DNA of 64,000 nucleotides, from the NCBI RefSeq assembly GCF_017355875.1, contig NZ_JAFEWC010000001.1:2108001-2172000 (forward strand), given 5' to 3'. Positions 50,825 to 58,793 of the stretch are shown here, one piece after another (position 1 is the stretch's first letter; each line of letters opens with the position of its first letter). This stretch comes from Aridibaculum aurantiacum. GTDB lineage: Bacteria > Bacteroidota > Bacteroidia > Chitinophagales > Chitinophagaceae. The position numbers and the translations under genes were made by a program. Under the pieces are notes generated by a model. It was not told the origin of the DNA. It worked only from the letters and a program-made list of their open reading frames with translations, and made no database searches.

Positions 50825-52102
50825 TTGGTAAGATGCTTTCTATACCTGCTGTTATTGTTGCTTCCTGTTTTTGCAGGGGCGCAAAAAGTTCTCTCCATCA
50901 AAGTAGATGGTTCTATTAATCCTGCGTCAGCTGCATTCATTAAAAGTGGTATCGATAGGGCAGCAGAGTCCAATGCTCAATGCCTGATCATCCGGTTGAA
51001 CACACCGGGCGGGTTATTAAAATCAACACGTGTTATTGTTAGTGATATACTTGAATCTCCAGTACCTGTAGTTGTATATGTTTCGCCAGGTGGAGCACAT
51101 GCCGGCTCTGCAGGTGTTTTCATTACCATGGCTGCGCATATTGCTGCTATGGCTCCTTCTACCAATATAGGTGCAGCACACCCTGTAAGCTCGCAAGGGC
51201 ATATGGATTCTACCATGAATAGTAAGGCTACCAATGATGCTGCAGCCTTTATTCGGTCCATTGCAGAAAAGCGGAAGCGAAACCTTGACTGGGCCGAAGA
51301 TGCGGTAAGAAATAGTGTATCTATAACTGAGATTGAAGCGCTGGATAAGAGGGTAGTTGATCTTGTATCGCCATCAGAAAAGGAATTGCTTAAGCAGATA
51401 GATGGCAGATCTATTGAGACGGTAACAGGTACCGCTGTTTTAAAAACTGCTGATGCAGAAGTAGAGCATATTGAAATGAGCCTCTTTGAACGCATATTGA
51501 ATATGATAAGCGATCCTAACATGGCTTATATATTAATGATGTTAGGTTTCTATGGTATCATGTTCGAGCTCTACAATCCATCTACCATGGTGCCGGGTAT
51601 AGTAGGCGTTATCTGCCTTATCCTTGCATTTTATTCAATGCATACACTGCCGGTAAATTATGCCGGCCTCGCTCTCATCATTTTCGCCATTATACTTTTC
51701 ATACTAGAGTTAAAGATCGTCAGCAATGGTTTGCTGGGAGTGGGCGCAGTTGTTTCATTGGTATTAGGTTCCATTATGCTTATACGAACCGAGTCGGCAT
51801 TGGAGTTTGCACGTATTTCATGGAGCGTAATCATAAGTACAGTGCTGGTAACTTCTGCTTTTTTCCTTGGAATAATTGGGCTTGGACTAAAGGCACAAAA
51901 GGCAAAAGTAACTACCGGTGTTGAGGGGCTGGTTGGAAAAATAGGTGAGGTAATAGCACCACTGGAGCCGGCAGGAATGGTGCGCGTACATGGTGAGTTA
52001 TGGTCTGCAGAGTCAACATCGGGGTTAATAACAAAAGGAGCCAAAGTGAAAGTGACAGCAGTGAATAACCTGAAGCTGCTGGTTGAGCAAGTGGATATAT
52101 AA
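50825..52102 (+). CDS. NfeD/membrane-bound serine protease (ClpP-class)
   Basis: The product is 425 aa. The frame has no ATG upstream of the signal peptide and begins with TTG at 50825, 12 bp after an in-frame stop. The signal peptide ends near residue 19. The ClpP-like protease half has Ser95 in GAHAGSAGVFIT and Lys134, matching the Ser-Lys dyad known from archaeal PH1510. The second half has about four membrane helices (235-355) and a C-terminal NfeD OB-fold (about 365-425, GLVGKIGEVIAPLEPAG). Such proteases cleave the C-terminus of stomatin-like partners; the next gene is exactly such a slipin. Confidence 0.9.
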   Translation: MVRCFLYLLLLLLPVFAGAQKVLSIKVDGSINPASAAFIKSGIDRAAESNAQCLIIRLNTPGGLLKSTRVIVSDILESPVPVVVYVSPGGAHAGSAGVFITMAAHIAAMAPSTNIGAAHPVSSQGHMDSTMNSKATNDAAAFIRSIAEKRKRNLDWAEDAVRNSVSITEIEALDKRVVDLVSPSEKELLKQIDGRSIETVTGTAVLKTADAEVEHIEMSLFERILNMISDPNMAYILMMLGFYGIMFELYNPSTMVPGIVGVICLILAFYSMHTLPVNYAGLALIIFAIILFILELKIVSNGLLGVGAVVSLVLGSIMLIRTESALEFARISWSVIISTVLVTSAFFLGIIGLGLKAQKAKVTTGVEGLVGKIGEVIAPLEPAGMVRVHGELWSAESTSGLITKGAKVKVTAVNNLKLLVEQVDI

Positions 52103-52191
52103 GGTGCAGCTCCAAGTACAGAAGCACCAGGCTAGATGATAAATTTGAACCAACAGGATAGAAACATCATTAGTAAACAAAACCACCAGTT

Positions 52192-52962
52192 ATGCAAGAC
52201 GTACCAATTGTTCTCATTATTGTAATTCTGTTCTCATTGTACATCCTTGGAAGCGCCATCCGCATTCTCAATGAATATGAACGAGGCGTTGTATTCAGGT
52301 TAGGCCGAATGGTTGGCGTTCGTGGCCCAGGCTTGATACTTCTTGTGCCCATCATTGAAAAAATGGTGAAAGTTAGCCTGCGGACAGTAGTTATGGACGT
52401 GCCACCACAAGATGTTATTACCGAAGACAATGTTTCCATAAAAGTGAATGCCGTTATCTACTTCAGGGTTATACAACCAGAAAAAGCAATTATTGAAGTA
52501 GAGAACTTTATGGTGGCTACATCTCAGATTTCTCAAACTACTTTGCGAAGTGTTCTGGGCCAGTCAGAACTGGATGATCTTTTATCGCAAAGAGAAAAAA
52601 TTAATCATAGGCTACAGGAGATAATCGATTCTCAAACAGAACCATGGGGAATAAAAGTGAGCAACGTGGAAGTGAAGCAGATAGACCTGCCGCAGGAAAT
52701 GCAACGTGCAATGGCACGCCAGGCTGAAGCAGAACGCGAAAGAAGAAGTAAAGTAATTGCCGCTGAAGGAGAATTTCAGGCTTCGCAGCGTTTGTCTGAT
52801 GCAGCCAAAGTTTTGAGTGACCAGCCAAGTGCTCTTACACTTCGTTACCTGCAAACGCTTCGTGAAATTGCTGTTGAGAACAATTCTACAACCATTTTCC
52901 CGGTACCAATAGACCTCCTGAAACCATTTATGCAGCAGCCCGATAAGAAGATCGACCAGTAG
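52192..52962 (+). CDS. Slipin / stomatin-like SPFH domain protein
   Basis: The product is 256 aa. An N-terminal membrane helix (about residues 4-22) is followed by the SPFH/band 7 domain starting [20 protein letters not shown]. Conserved [20 protein letters not shown] and [21 protein letters not shown] segments follow, then a helical [18 protein letters not shown]-terminal coiled coil. Stomatins form oligomeric membrane scaffolds. The preceding NfeD protease, 89 bp upstream, is its usual operon partner. A hairpin with six T follows at 52969-52989. Confidence 0.9.
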   Translation: MQDVPIVLIIVILFSLYILGSAIRILNEYERGVVFRLGRMVGVRGPGLILLVPIIEKMVKVSLRTVVMDVPPQDVITEDNVSIKVNAVIYFRVIQPEKAIIEVENFMVATSQISQTTLRSVLGQSELDDLLSQREKINHRLQEIIDSQTEPWGIKVSNVEVKQIDLPQEMQRAMARQAEAERERRSKVIAAEGEFQASQRLSDAAKVLSDQPSALTLRYLQTLREIAVENNSTTIFPVPIDLLKPFMQQPDKKIDQ

Positions 52963-52968
52963 CTTTCA

Positions 52969-52989
52969 CTGACGGTGGTCAGCTTTTTT
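52969..52989 (+). terminator. Terminator of the nfeD-slipin operon
   Basis: CTGAC pairs with GTCAG around a GGTG loop and is followed by C and six T. Confidence 0.65.
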
Positions 52990-53007
52990 ACTGCAACAGT
53001 CATATTA

Positions 53008-53040
53008 TACCCGTGCAATAGCTTATAACTTGCACGGGTA
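53008..53040. promoter_or_regulatory. 11-bp inverted repeat just upstream of the kinase-like gene
   Basis: TACCCGTGCAA (53008-53018) and TTGCACGGGTA (53030-53040) form a perfect dyad with an 11-nt spacer, ending 10 bp before the ATG at 53051. It could be a regulator operator or an RNA hairpin masking the start. Confidence 0.5.
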
Positions 53041-53050
53041 AATTTTAATT

Positions 53051-54148
53051 ATGATTGCAAATGGAGTAGGAGAGCGTGAGGATAATGAAGTTTTCACCTT
53101 ACTAAAGAAGCCTTTTTACCCGATAGGAGACTCCTTACGTACATACCTGAAAACGTATGGCCGCGAAGTAAGGCTGCCTGTAACATACAACGACCTGAAC
53201 CGGATGAACTATTCGGTTCCGATAAAAGATAAGAACGGGAACTTTACAGATTGGGAGCAGGTTTTGTATGAAATACGTGATTGGGAATACCTGCGGGAAG
53301 GATTGGTGAATATTTATTCTATTCTGAAAACGAAAGGGGATCCTACCTATACTAAGAACCTGGATGTGCAGTCAATAGACTACTGTCCGTTTGGAAATTC
53401 AAATCCTTTTCGGATCAAGATCATCAATAAGACCAACAATAACTACGATCACTTTTATGTAAAGAAGGCAGATGCTTCGCGTATTTATGGGCTGGAGTTG
53501 GAGCATCTGCTTTCACCAAACCGTCTTACATATTTCACCTCGCAAGGAACTTTGATTGAAGAACATATTCCTGGTATTCCTGGTGATATATTCATCAATA
53601 AATATCTTGACCAACCGGAAACAAACCTGGTAAGACTTGCCAAAGAGTTTGTGAAGTTCAACGAGCGGTGCTTTGTACGCTTGTTGGGCGATATGCGCAG
53701 CTACAATTTTGTGGTGAATGTGATACCAGATGTAGAAGATGTGCAGTACCGCTTTAGAGCAATTGATTTCGACCAGCAATCATATGAAGCGAGGAAAAAC
53801 CTTTACAGGCCGCAGTTTTTCAAAGAGAACCTGCCGTTTGTGCAAACAGTTGTTAGCGCTCTTACAAAAGAATCAGTAGAGCAGTACCAGATGGAAGAGC
53901 GAACGCTAATGGCTTCACGCCTAACCATCATTCGCTACAGGCTGCTCGACCTGCTGAATATTATGTCCGCCGACGAAATTTCCAGTGATGAAAAATTGTC
54001 CCAGCTAAAAAACGAACTAGCTGATCATTTGAAAAGTGCCAGGCATCTACATTGTAAATCTATGGGGGAGCTTGTGAAAGCAAACCTGAAGCACTTGCTT
54101 CAAAAGAACCTGGCGCTGGTGCAGGAAGTAAAGCGAATGTATGCTTAG
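53051..54148 (+). CDS. Unknown protein with a kinase-fold-like core
   Basis: The product is 365 aa. I do not recognise the family, but the order of motifs resembles protein/aminoglycoside kinases. There is FYVKKADAS with Lys138-139, then an EL.LEH helix (about 149), and a hinge-like LIEEHIPGIPGDIF (168-181). RLLGDMRSYNFVV follows, with Gly-Asp at 213-214 and Asn at 219 as in the catalytic loop, then IDFDQQ with Asp239 and Asp241 as a DFG-like element. No signal peptide or membrane helix is seen. The N-terminal 110 residues and C-terminal helical ~100 residues are unassigned. Its end overlaps the convergent alkB by 4 bp. A dyad precedes the start. Confidence 0.5.
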   Translation: MIANGVGEREDNEVFTLLKKPFYPIGDSLRTYLKTYGREVRLPVTYNDLNRMNYSVPIKDKNGNFTDWEQVLYEIRDWEYLREGLVNIYSILKTKGDPTYTKNLDVQSIDYCPFGNSNPFRIKIINKTNNNYDHFYVKKADASRIYGLELEHLLSPNRLTYFTSQGTLIEEHIPGIPGDIFINKYLDQPETNLVRLAKEFVKFNERCFVRLLGDMRSYNFVVNVIPDVEDVQYRFRAIDFDQQSYEARKNLYRPQFFKENLPFVQTVVSALTKESVEQYQMEERTLMASRLTIIRYRLLDLLNIMSADEISSDEKLSQLKNELADHLKSARHLHCKSMGELVKANLKHLLQKNLALVQEVKRMYA

Positions 54149-54717
54149 GTGTCTTTTAGTGTACGTAAAGTAATAGAATAGCGCGTAGATTTTACCGGTG
54201 ATATGCTATGCTGCCATGCAGTTCGTGCTTCACCATCCATTACGTAAAGCGACCTCGGTTCTACTGTAAGAGAAATAGTATTAGCGCGTGACTGCTTTTC
54301 TTTTTCATGAGGTCTTAAGCGAAAGTTGCAGCTTGATAAAAGTGAAATGCCTGCAATCAAGCCAAAAGGAGGAGCATCCCTATGCCAGTTGATAACTGTT
54401 CCTGGTTGATATTCTGTTACTAGTAATTCTGCAATAGCAGTCGAAGGCAGTTGTAAATAATCTGTCACTTTTTTGACCAGGAACTGAAACTCAGCCGGTA
54501 TCTCTTTTCCTTGCGTTAATCTGCCATTGTCGAAGCTGTAATCGTATCCAAAACTAGCAACTCGTCTATTAGCTACATATTCTTTGAACTGCATGTTGTG
54601 GAGAGGTATCTGCTTTGCAACTTCCAGCAAATGCTCTTCTTCGCTTTGACTAATAAAGTTGGGTGTATAGGAAAATCCTGCAGGATAAATCGGTTCTACT
54701 GGAAACAAAGTGAGCAT
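54145..54717 (-). CDS. AlkB-family 2OG-Fe(II) dioxygenase
   Basis: The product is 190 aa. The Fe(II) ligands are His112 and Asp114 in NWHRDAPPFG and His170 in AWQHSI. Arg179 and Arg185 in TRYSITLR bind 2-oxoglutarate and base. This is the standard AlkB arrangement, so it probably repairs N-alkylated DNA or RNA bases. The N-terminus YPAGFSYTPNFISQSEEEHL matches AlkB homologues of the AlkB-like/ALKBH2-3 type. It is last in a minus-strand set with the paralogous pair upstream, though the gap of 43 bp and unrelated function leave cotranscription uncertain. Confidence 0.85.
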   Translation of the reverse strand: MLTLFPVEPIYPAGFSYTPNFISQSEEEHLLEVAKQIPLHNMQFKEYVANRRVASFGYDYSFDNGRLTQGKEIPAEFQFLVKKVTDYLQLPSTAIAELLVTEYQPGTVINWHRDAPPFGLIAGISLLSSCNFRLRPHEKEKQSRANTISLTVEPRSLYVMDGEARTAWQHSISPVKSTRYSITLRTLKDT

Positions 54718-54760
54718 AGCTAACTAGCAGGCAAAACATTAGCCAAAATAATTCATCGCT

Positions 54761-55477
54761 TTATTTGAATAATGAATTGTAGTAAGTGATGATGTCATAA
54801 TAATCATCATCTGTTTTTTCTTTAGCTCCAGACTTCTTTATGGCAGCTTGTATCTCTTTAGGCTTATCGTATAAAATATCCTCCAGGTCTTTAAACTTTT
54901 TTACCCGCGTCAGAACCTCATCTTTCAAAACAAAATATTGTGGTACGGTTGCAATCCTCTGCTCATAGGTAGCTTGCCCATAAGGAAGTGATTCAAAAAT
55001 TTGTTTGTTGTAAAACTTGTATAAAGAAGCTTTACCCGCTATTACCTGTTGGTACCACGCATTGATCTTCTTGTGAGAAGTAGGAATGGCTGACGAGTGA
55101 ACAAAGTGATACTGGACTTGATGCTGTGTATCTACCAGGTAGAGTTCTTTAATGCGGGTTACGGCCAGTTGTTCTCTTCCTTCTGCATCCTGGAAATGCA
55201 ATTCATTGTTCACCAGGTCCAGGCGCATCATAATATGTCTGCCAGGCTCGTCCTCGTACACAAAATTGCTTTTCATCCAGCCTTGCGTTAAATAAGGCGT
55301 TCCTTCTACCGTTTTTACATACCTGTCTAGTGGTAAGTTGGCACCTCGTGTTTGTGCAAAAAAGATGGCTGCATCATAATTAGTTATGTCAATTGCACGC
55401 CCCCTGCCAAACGACATCTGAGCGGATGATTGGAAGGTGATGCACCCCAGGAATAACAACATGAAGTAGAACCTCAT
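54761..55477 (-). CDS. Exported protein, unknown, paralogue A
   Basis: The product is 238 aa with a signal peptide (MRFYFMLLFLGCITFQSSAQ). The mature protein has IMMRLDLVNNELHFQD, VQYHFVHSS, GKASLYK and LPYGQATYEQR, and ends in an acidic DDDYYDIITYYNSLF. It is plainly homologous along its whole length to the gene 8 bp upstream (238 aa). The predicted fold is mainly beta-strand, periplasmic or outer-membrane associated. The family is not recognised. Confidence 0.65.
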   Translation of the reverse strand: MRFYFMLLFLGCITFQSSAQMSFGRGRAIDITNYDAAIFFAQTRGANLPLDRYVKTVEGTPYLTQGWMKSNFVYEDEPGRHIMMRLDLVNNELHFQDAEGREQLAVTRIKELYLVDTQHQVQYHFVHSSAIPTSHKKINAWYQQVIAGKASLYKFYNKQIFESLPYGQATYEQRIATVPQYFVLKDEVLTRVKKFKDLEDILYDKPKEIQAAIKKSGAKEKTDDDYYDIITYYNSLFK

Positions 55478-55485
55478 AAAGAATA

Positions 55486-56202
55486 TTATCTGGTGAATAA
55501 CTGGTTATACATGCTGATGGTATCATAATAATCTTCATCATCTTTGCCCTTCAGCTTTTTAGATTTTAAATAAGCTGCCACTTCTTTTGAACGCTCATAC
55601 AGTACATTCTCCAGGTCGTTGATCTTTTTCAGTTTTACCAGTTCATTATCTTTCATTACGTAATATGTAGATACTGTAAAGATCTTCTGCTCATATGTAG
55701 CCTGGCCATATGGTAGTGTTTCTGTTACCTGTTTTCCATGATGTTTGTAAAGAGACGCTTTGCCAAAAATGATCTCCTGGTACCAGCCATCAATTAGCTT
55801 TTTGTCAGAGTCTAAAACTGATGAATGAAGGAAGTGGTATTGAATATTTCTGACTGTATCTACCAGCAGTAATTGTTTAATAGGTGTTGTGGATATAAGA
55901 ATATTACCATTCTCATCTTTATAATGTACCTCGTTCGAAAGCAGGTCGAGGCGCATGATGACATTCTTTTTCGTTACAGGGTTAATGTAATTACTCTTCA
56001 GCCACGAGTTGTTGAAGAAAGGAGAGCCTTCTACTACGCGCAAATATTTATCTTGAGGAAATACAGTATTGCTGGATGTGGTCATGAATATCGGCCCATT
56101 CATCTGGTCTACATCTATACTCTTCCGGCCGGAATTTACATTTTGACCACTTACAAACGCTGCGGGTAGTAGCAACAGCATGAGAAATAGCATTCTTGAC
56201 AT
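55486..56202 (-). CDS. Exported protein, unknown, paralogue B
   Basis: The product is 238 aa with a signal peptide (MSRMLFLMLLLLPAAFVSGQ). It shares with paralogue A the blocks VIMRLDLLSNEVHYKDENG, IQYHFLHSSV, GKASLYK, LPYGQATYEQK and the ending DDEDYYDTISMYNQLF. It ends 8 bp before its neighbour starts, so the pair is one operon and arose by tandem duplication that has since diverged widely. The function is unknown. Confidence 0.65.
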   Translation of the reverse strand: MSRMLFLMLLLLPAAFVSGQNVNSGRKSIDVDQMNGPIFMTTSSNTVFPQDKYLRVVEGSPFFNNSWLKSNYINPVTKKNVIMRLDLLSNEVHYKDENGNILISTTPIKQLLLVDTVRNIQYHFLHSSVLDSDKKLIDGWYQEIIFGKASLYKHHGKQVTETLPYGQATYEQKIFTVSTYYVMKDNELVKLKKINDLENVLYERSKEVAAYLKSKKLKGKDDEDYYDTISMYNQLFTR

Positions 56203-56331
56203 ATAGACTGGTTTTAAGTGTTGAAATCTGTTCAGCTAATTTACTATTTGCTACTCTATATGACGATTATAATTTATTCTTTCTTATCCTCCGGTTTTCT
56301 GGTTGTGCCAAAGGAAATATATGTCACAAAA

Positions 56332-56356
56332 AAGTCCCGCCGGTAGGGCAGGACTT
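56332..56356 (-). terminator. Terminator of the sigma factor/protease operon
   Basis: Minus strand: an AAGTCC.GCC stem pairs with GGC.GGACTT and is followed by six T, 24 bp beyond the protease stop. Confidence 0.7.
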
Positions 56357-56379
56357 GAAGAATATATTTCAATAAGGGA

Positions 56380-57483
56380 TTAGCGGGTAAATGTTTTAAC
56401 CATAAATACGCAATCCTGTATCTGCTTTATTTGCTGCACACGGTCAAGACCTTTCAGGCTTGAGGCCGCAGGCAATTTTGTTTTCTGGAAAGAAGTATCT
56501 CTTTTTAGTTCATCAAGCGCCTGGTGAATATTTTTTGACTTGATAGCGAAAACAACACCTTCAGCTGTAGTTTGTGAGGTACTAACTACACCAACTACTT
56601 CACCATTTTTATTTAACACCGGCCCGCCACTATTACCTGGGTTTGCAGCTACTGCTATCTGGCAGGTTACGGTATCACCGTTAAAGCCAGTCTTAGCACT
56701 TGTATATCCTTCATTGTACACAATTTCATCTCTTGGATATCCTAATGTAAAGATGGGTTCACCAAGGTCGAGGCTTGTGTTGCGAATGCTGTACGGTAAC
56801 TGTGCGAAAGGTTTGTAGTCTGCATCTTCTATTTTAAGAATAGCAAGATCTTTCGCCTCATCCAGGTGTACAATGGTAGCTTTAAACTGCTGGCCTTTGG
56901 TATTCTGTAATAAAATGGTTGATGCACCGCGAACAACATGCGCATTGGTAACCAATAAACCACTTCCATCAATAAGAAAGCTTGTGCCACCACCTTTAGC
57001 TTTTTCTTCTAAAGGCACTTTTGTCTTTATCTGGTTGATCTCGCTGTTCTGAACATTTACTTTCAGGTGCAGATCTTTTACAACCCTTGACAATTCGCGG
57101 ATTTCTTTATCTGCTTTTGCCGGTGCATAATAACTAACAAGGCTACTAATGAATAAGGTAGTGACAAATGCAATGATAGCAGCAATGGCAGTTACACGCT
57201 TGTATTTCCTCCAAAGAAGGATCACCTTGCTTTCTGAACCGGCCGGTGTTTCTTTGATTGCACCTGAAGCTACCAGTTGGCAGTGAACATTTTGCAGTTC
57301 ATGCTTAAAAGCACGGGTCGAAGAATAGTTATCCATCTGGTGCAGGAACATGTTGTGCTCTACTACCAGTTGATCCACTTCAGGGTTGTTGTTACGCAAA
57401 TCTTCGAACCACGCCTTTTCTTCAGCACTCATCTTGCCGTCCAGGTAGCGCTCAATGGCATCGAATAATAAAATGTCTTCCAT
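56380..57483 (-). CDS. Trypsin-like membrane protease with an anti-sigma-like cytoplasmic N-terminus
   Basis: The product is 367 aa from ATG 57483; a GTG one codon upstream is possible. Residues 1-90 (FDAIERYLDGKMSAEEKAWF...NNPEVDQLVVEHN) have the helical pattern of cytoplasmic anti-sigma or FecR N-terminal domains. One membrane helix spans about 97-118 and a coiled linker about 122-160. A trypsin-like (S1C, HtrA-like) domain follows with His182 in TNAHVVRG, Asp212 in AKDLAILKI and Ser285 in NPGNSGGP. No PDZ domain is visible. It is 3 nt downstream of an ECF sigma gene, which supports a regulator role. Fusion of anti-sigma and protease in one chain is unusual. The ribosome site AGGAGAG lies before the start. 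Confidence 0.75.
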   Translation of the reverse strand: MEDILLFDAIERYLDGKMSAEEKAWFEDLRNNNPEVDQLVVEHNMFLHQMDNYSSTRAFKHELQNVHCQLVASGAIKETPAGSESKVILLWRKYKRVTAIAAIIAFVTTLFISSLVSYYAPAKADKEIRELSRVVKDLHLKVNVQNSEINQIKTKVPLEEKAKGGGTSFLIDGSGLLVTNAHVVRGASTILLQNTKGQQFKATIVHLDEAKDLAILKIEDADYKPFAQLPYSIRNTSLDLGEPIFTLGYPRDEIVYNEGYTSAKTGFNGDTVTCQIAVAANPGNSGGPVLNKNGEVVGVVSTSQTTAEGVVFAIKSKNIHQALDELKRDTSFQKTKLPAASSLKGLDRVQQIKQIQDCVFMVKTFTR

Positions 57484-57486
57484 CAC

Positions 57487-58053
57487 TTACTCTCCTATAT
57501 TATATTGTGCAAAGAATAGTTTCTTCAGTCTTACGAGGCATTTGTATTTCTGGTTCTTGGCGTTGTCAGCGTTTGTGTAACCAAAAGTTTCAGCTATCTC
57601 CGTCATCCCTTTCTTCTGTAAGTAATAAGCTTCCAATAAGCTTTTACATGGTTCACCCAAACTTCCTAAAGCACGCTCCATAATAGCAAAATCTGCATTG
57701 CGCTTTTCCTGTATCTCAATATCTTCCTCTACAGGTACTGTTTCCTCCAGGCTTTCTACTTTGCCACTAAACCTATTTATATGTTGAAGACGCTTTAACC
57801 AAAGACGCCTGCAAATAGAATAAACATATGTTTTAATCTGGCAGGTGAGGACAAATGATTCCATTTTCACATTTTCATACAATACAATCATCGCCTCCTG
57901 GAATATATCCCGTGCATCATCATATGATCCATTGTTGTTTAAAACGAACGTCTGAACCATGTTGAAGTTATTCTTGTAGATTGTTTCTATGGCCTTAGGA
58001 TCATTTTGTGCCAGTCCGATCAGTAATTGTTGCTCGTTAAATTCAGCTTTCAC
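57487..58053 (-). CDS. ECF-type RNA polymerase sigma factor
   Basis: The product is 188 aa from GTG 58053; the frame extends to a TTG at 58095 but the added residues look unrelated. Region 2 is FNMVQTFVLNNNGSYDDARD with the IFQEAMIVLYENV core. Region 4 is LGEPCKSLLEAYYLQKKGMT and an HTH ending in AKNQKYKCLVRLKKLF. The length and two-region layout fit ECF sigma factors, probably controlled by the protein encoded immediately downstream. Divergent from it, 148 bp away, is a small lipoprotein gene that is a plausible target. Confidence 0.85.
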   Translation of the reverse strand: MKAEFNEQQLLIGLAQNDPKAIETIYKNNFNMVQTFVLNNNGSYDDARDIFQEAMIVLYENVKMESFVLTCQIKTYVYSICRRLWLKRLQHINRFSGKVESLEETVPVEEDIEIQEKRNADFAIMERALGSLGEPCKSLLEAYYLQKKGMTEIAETFGYTNADNAKNQKYKCLVRLKKLFFAQYNIGE

Positions 58054-58201
58054 TCTACATGTTTTAATACACAGGTATCTTAAAAAGTAACCCAAAATAA
58101 ATGGTTAAAGGCCAAAGAAAAATTTTTTAAAAAAGTGGGGTTACCTTTTATCTCCTCCAGGTATTAACATTAAATCATCAACAATTTTAAATTAACACAC
58201 A

Positions 58202-58381
58202 ATGAAAAAGTTATTAGCTATCCTGGTTTTAGGATCTTTCGTTGCTTGCAACAGTGGTGAATCAACTACTGACGCTGATTCAACTACAACTACTACTACA
58301 GTTGACACTACAAGCTTAACTCCAGTAGATACTACAACTACTATCGGTACTGATACTACAGGTACTGGTTCTGGATTATAA
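58202..58381 (+). CDS. Small Thr-rich lipoprotein
   Basis: The product is 59 aa: MKKLLAILVLGSFVACNSGE with a lipobox (FVAC, Cys16), then a mature part composed largely of Thr, Asp, Ser and Gly (TTDADSTTTTTTVDTT). It is too short for usual gene callers but has a clean start, a signal sequence and a strong terminator at 58421. It is transcribed divergently from the ECF sigma operon. The function is unknown; it would be lipid-anchored to the inner or outer membrane. Confidence 0.75.
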   Translation: MKKLLAILVLGSFVACNSGESTTDADSTTTTTTVDTTSLTPVDTTTTIGTDTTGTGSGL

Positions 58382-58420
58382 TTGTAGCACTTGTCTGAAA
58401 AAGGCAGGGCTAAAGTTTAT

Positions 58421-58459
58421 AAGAGGCTATCTCACCTAAAAGTGGATAGCCTCTTTTAT
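58421..58459 (+). terminator. Terminator of the small lipoprotein gene
   Basis: AAGAGGCTATC (58421-58431) pairs with GATAGCCTCTT (58445-58455) around a 13-nt loop and is followed by T. Confidence 0.8.
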
Positions 58460-58630
58460 TTCTACATCTTTTGCATAGCAAAAAATAATATATAAGTTTT
58501 AGGGTTACCAAAGGACTACTTCTTGTATAAATAAGTGTAAAAACTACATCTTAAAAATATTTGCTGTTTTACTAAGGCTTGCAGTAAAGGCAGTATAGGA
58601 AGAATTTTATATGGCAAGCAATCGTTAGAG
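58460..58630. other. Gap between two terminators; possible small transcript
   Basis: This 170-bp AT-rich segment has no open frame I trust. A second terminator closes it at 58631-58666, so a short RNA may be made here. Confidence 0.3.
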
Positions 58631-58666
58631 GCCGTCCTTATTCTTAGGGATGGCTTTATTTTTTTG
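58631..58666 (+). terminator. Second terminator, no gene seen before it
   Basis: GCCGTCC (58631-58637) pairs with GGATGGC (58648-58654, one G-T) and is followed by TTTATTTTTTT. Confidence 0.6.
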
Positions 58667-58768
58667 CTTCACTTCCAATTGGGTTTTAGCAACTGTTGTA
58701 TAAAGATTTACCGCTATTCTTACCACAACAGTAACAACAATAGCTGCGTGTAGCGGCTTAAATAATAT

Positions 58769-58776
58769 TAACTTCG
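58769..58776 (+). promoter_or_regulatory. -7-like promoter box TAACTTCG
   Basis: A TAnnTTCG box ending 17 bp before ATG 58794 of the DEAD-box gene. Confidence 0.4.
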
Positions 58777-58793
58777 CGGCAAATTTTTATTAC

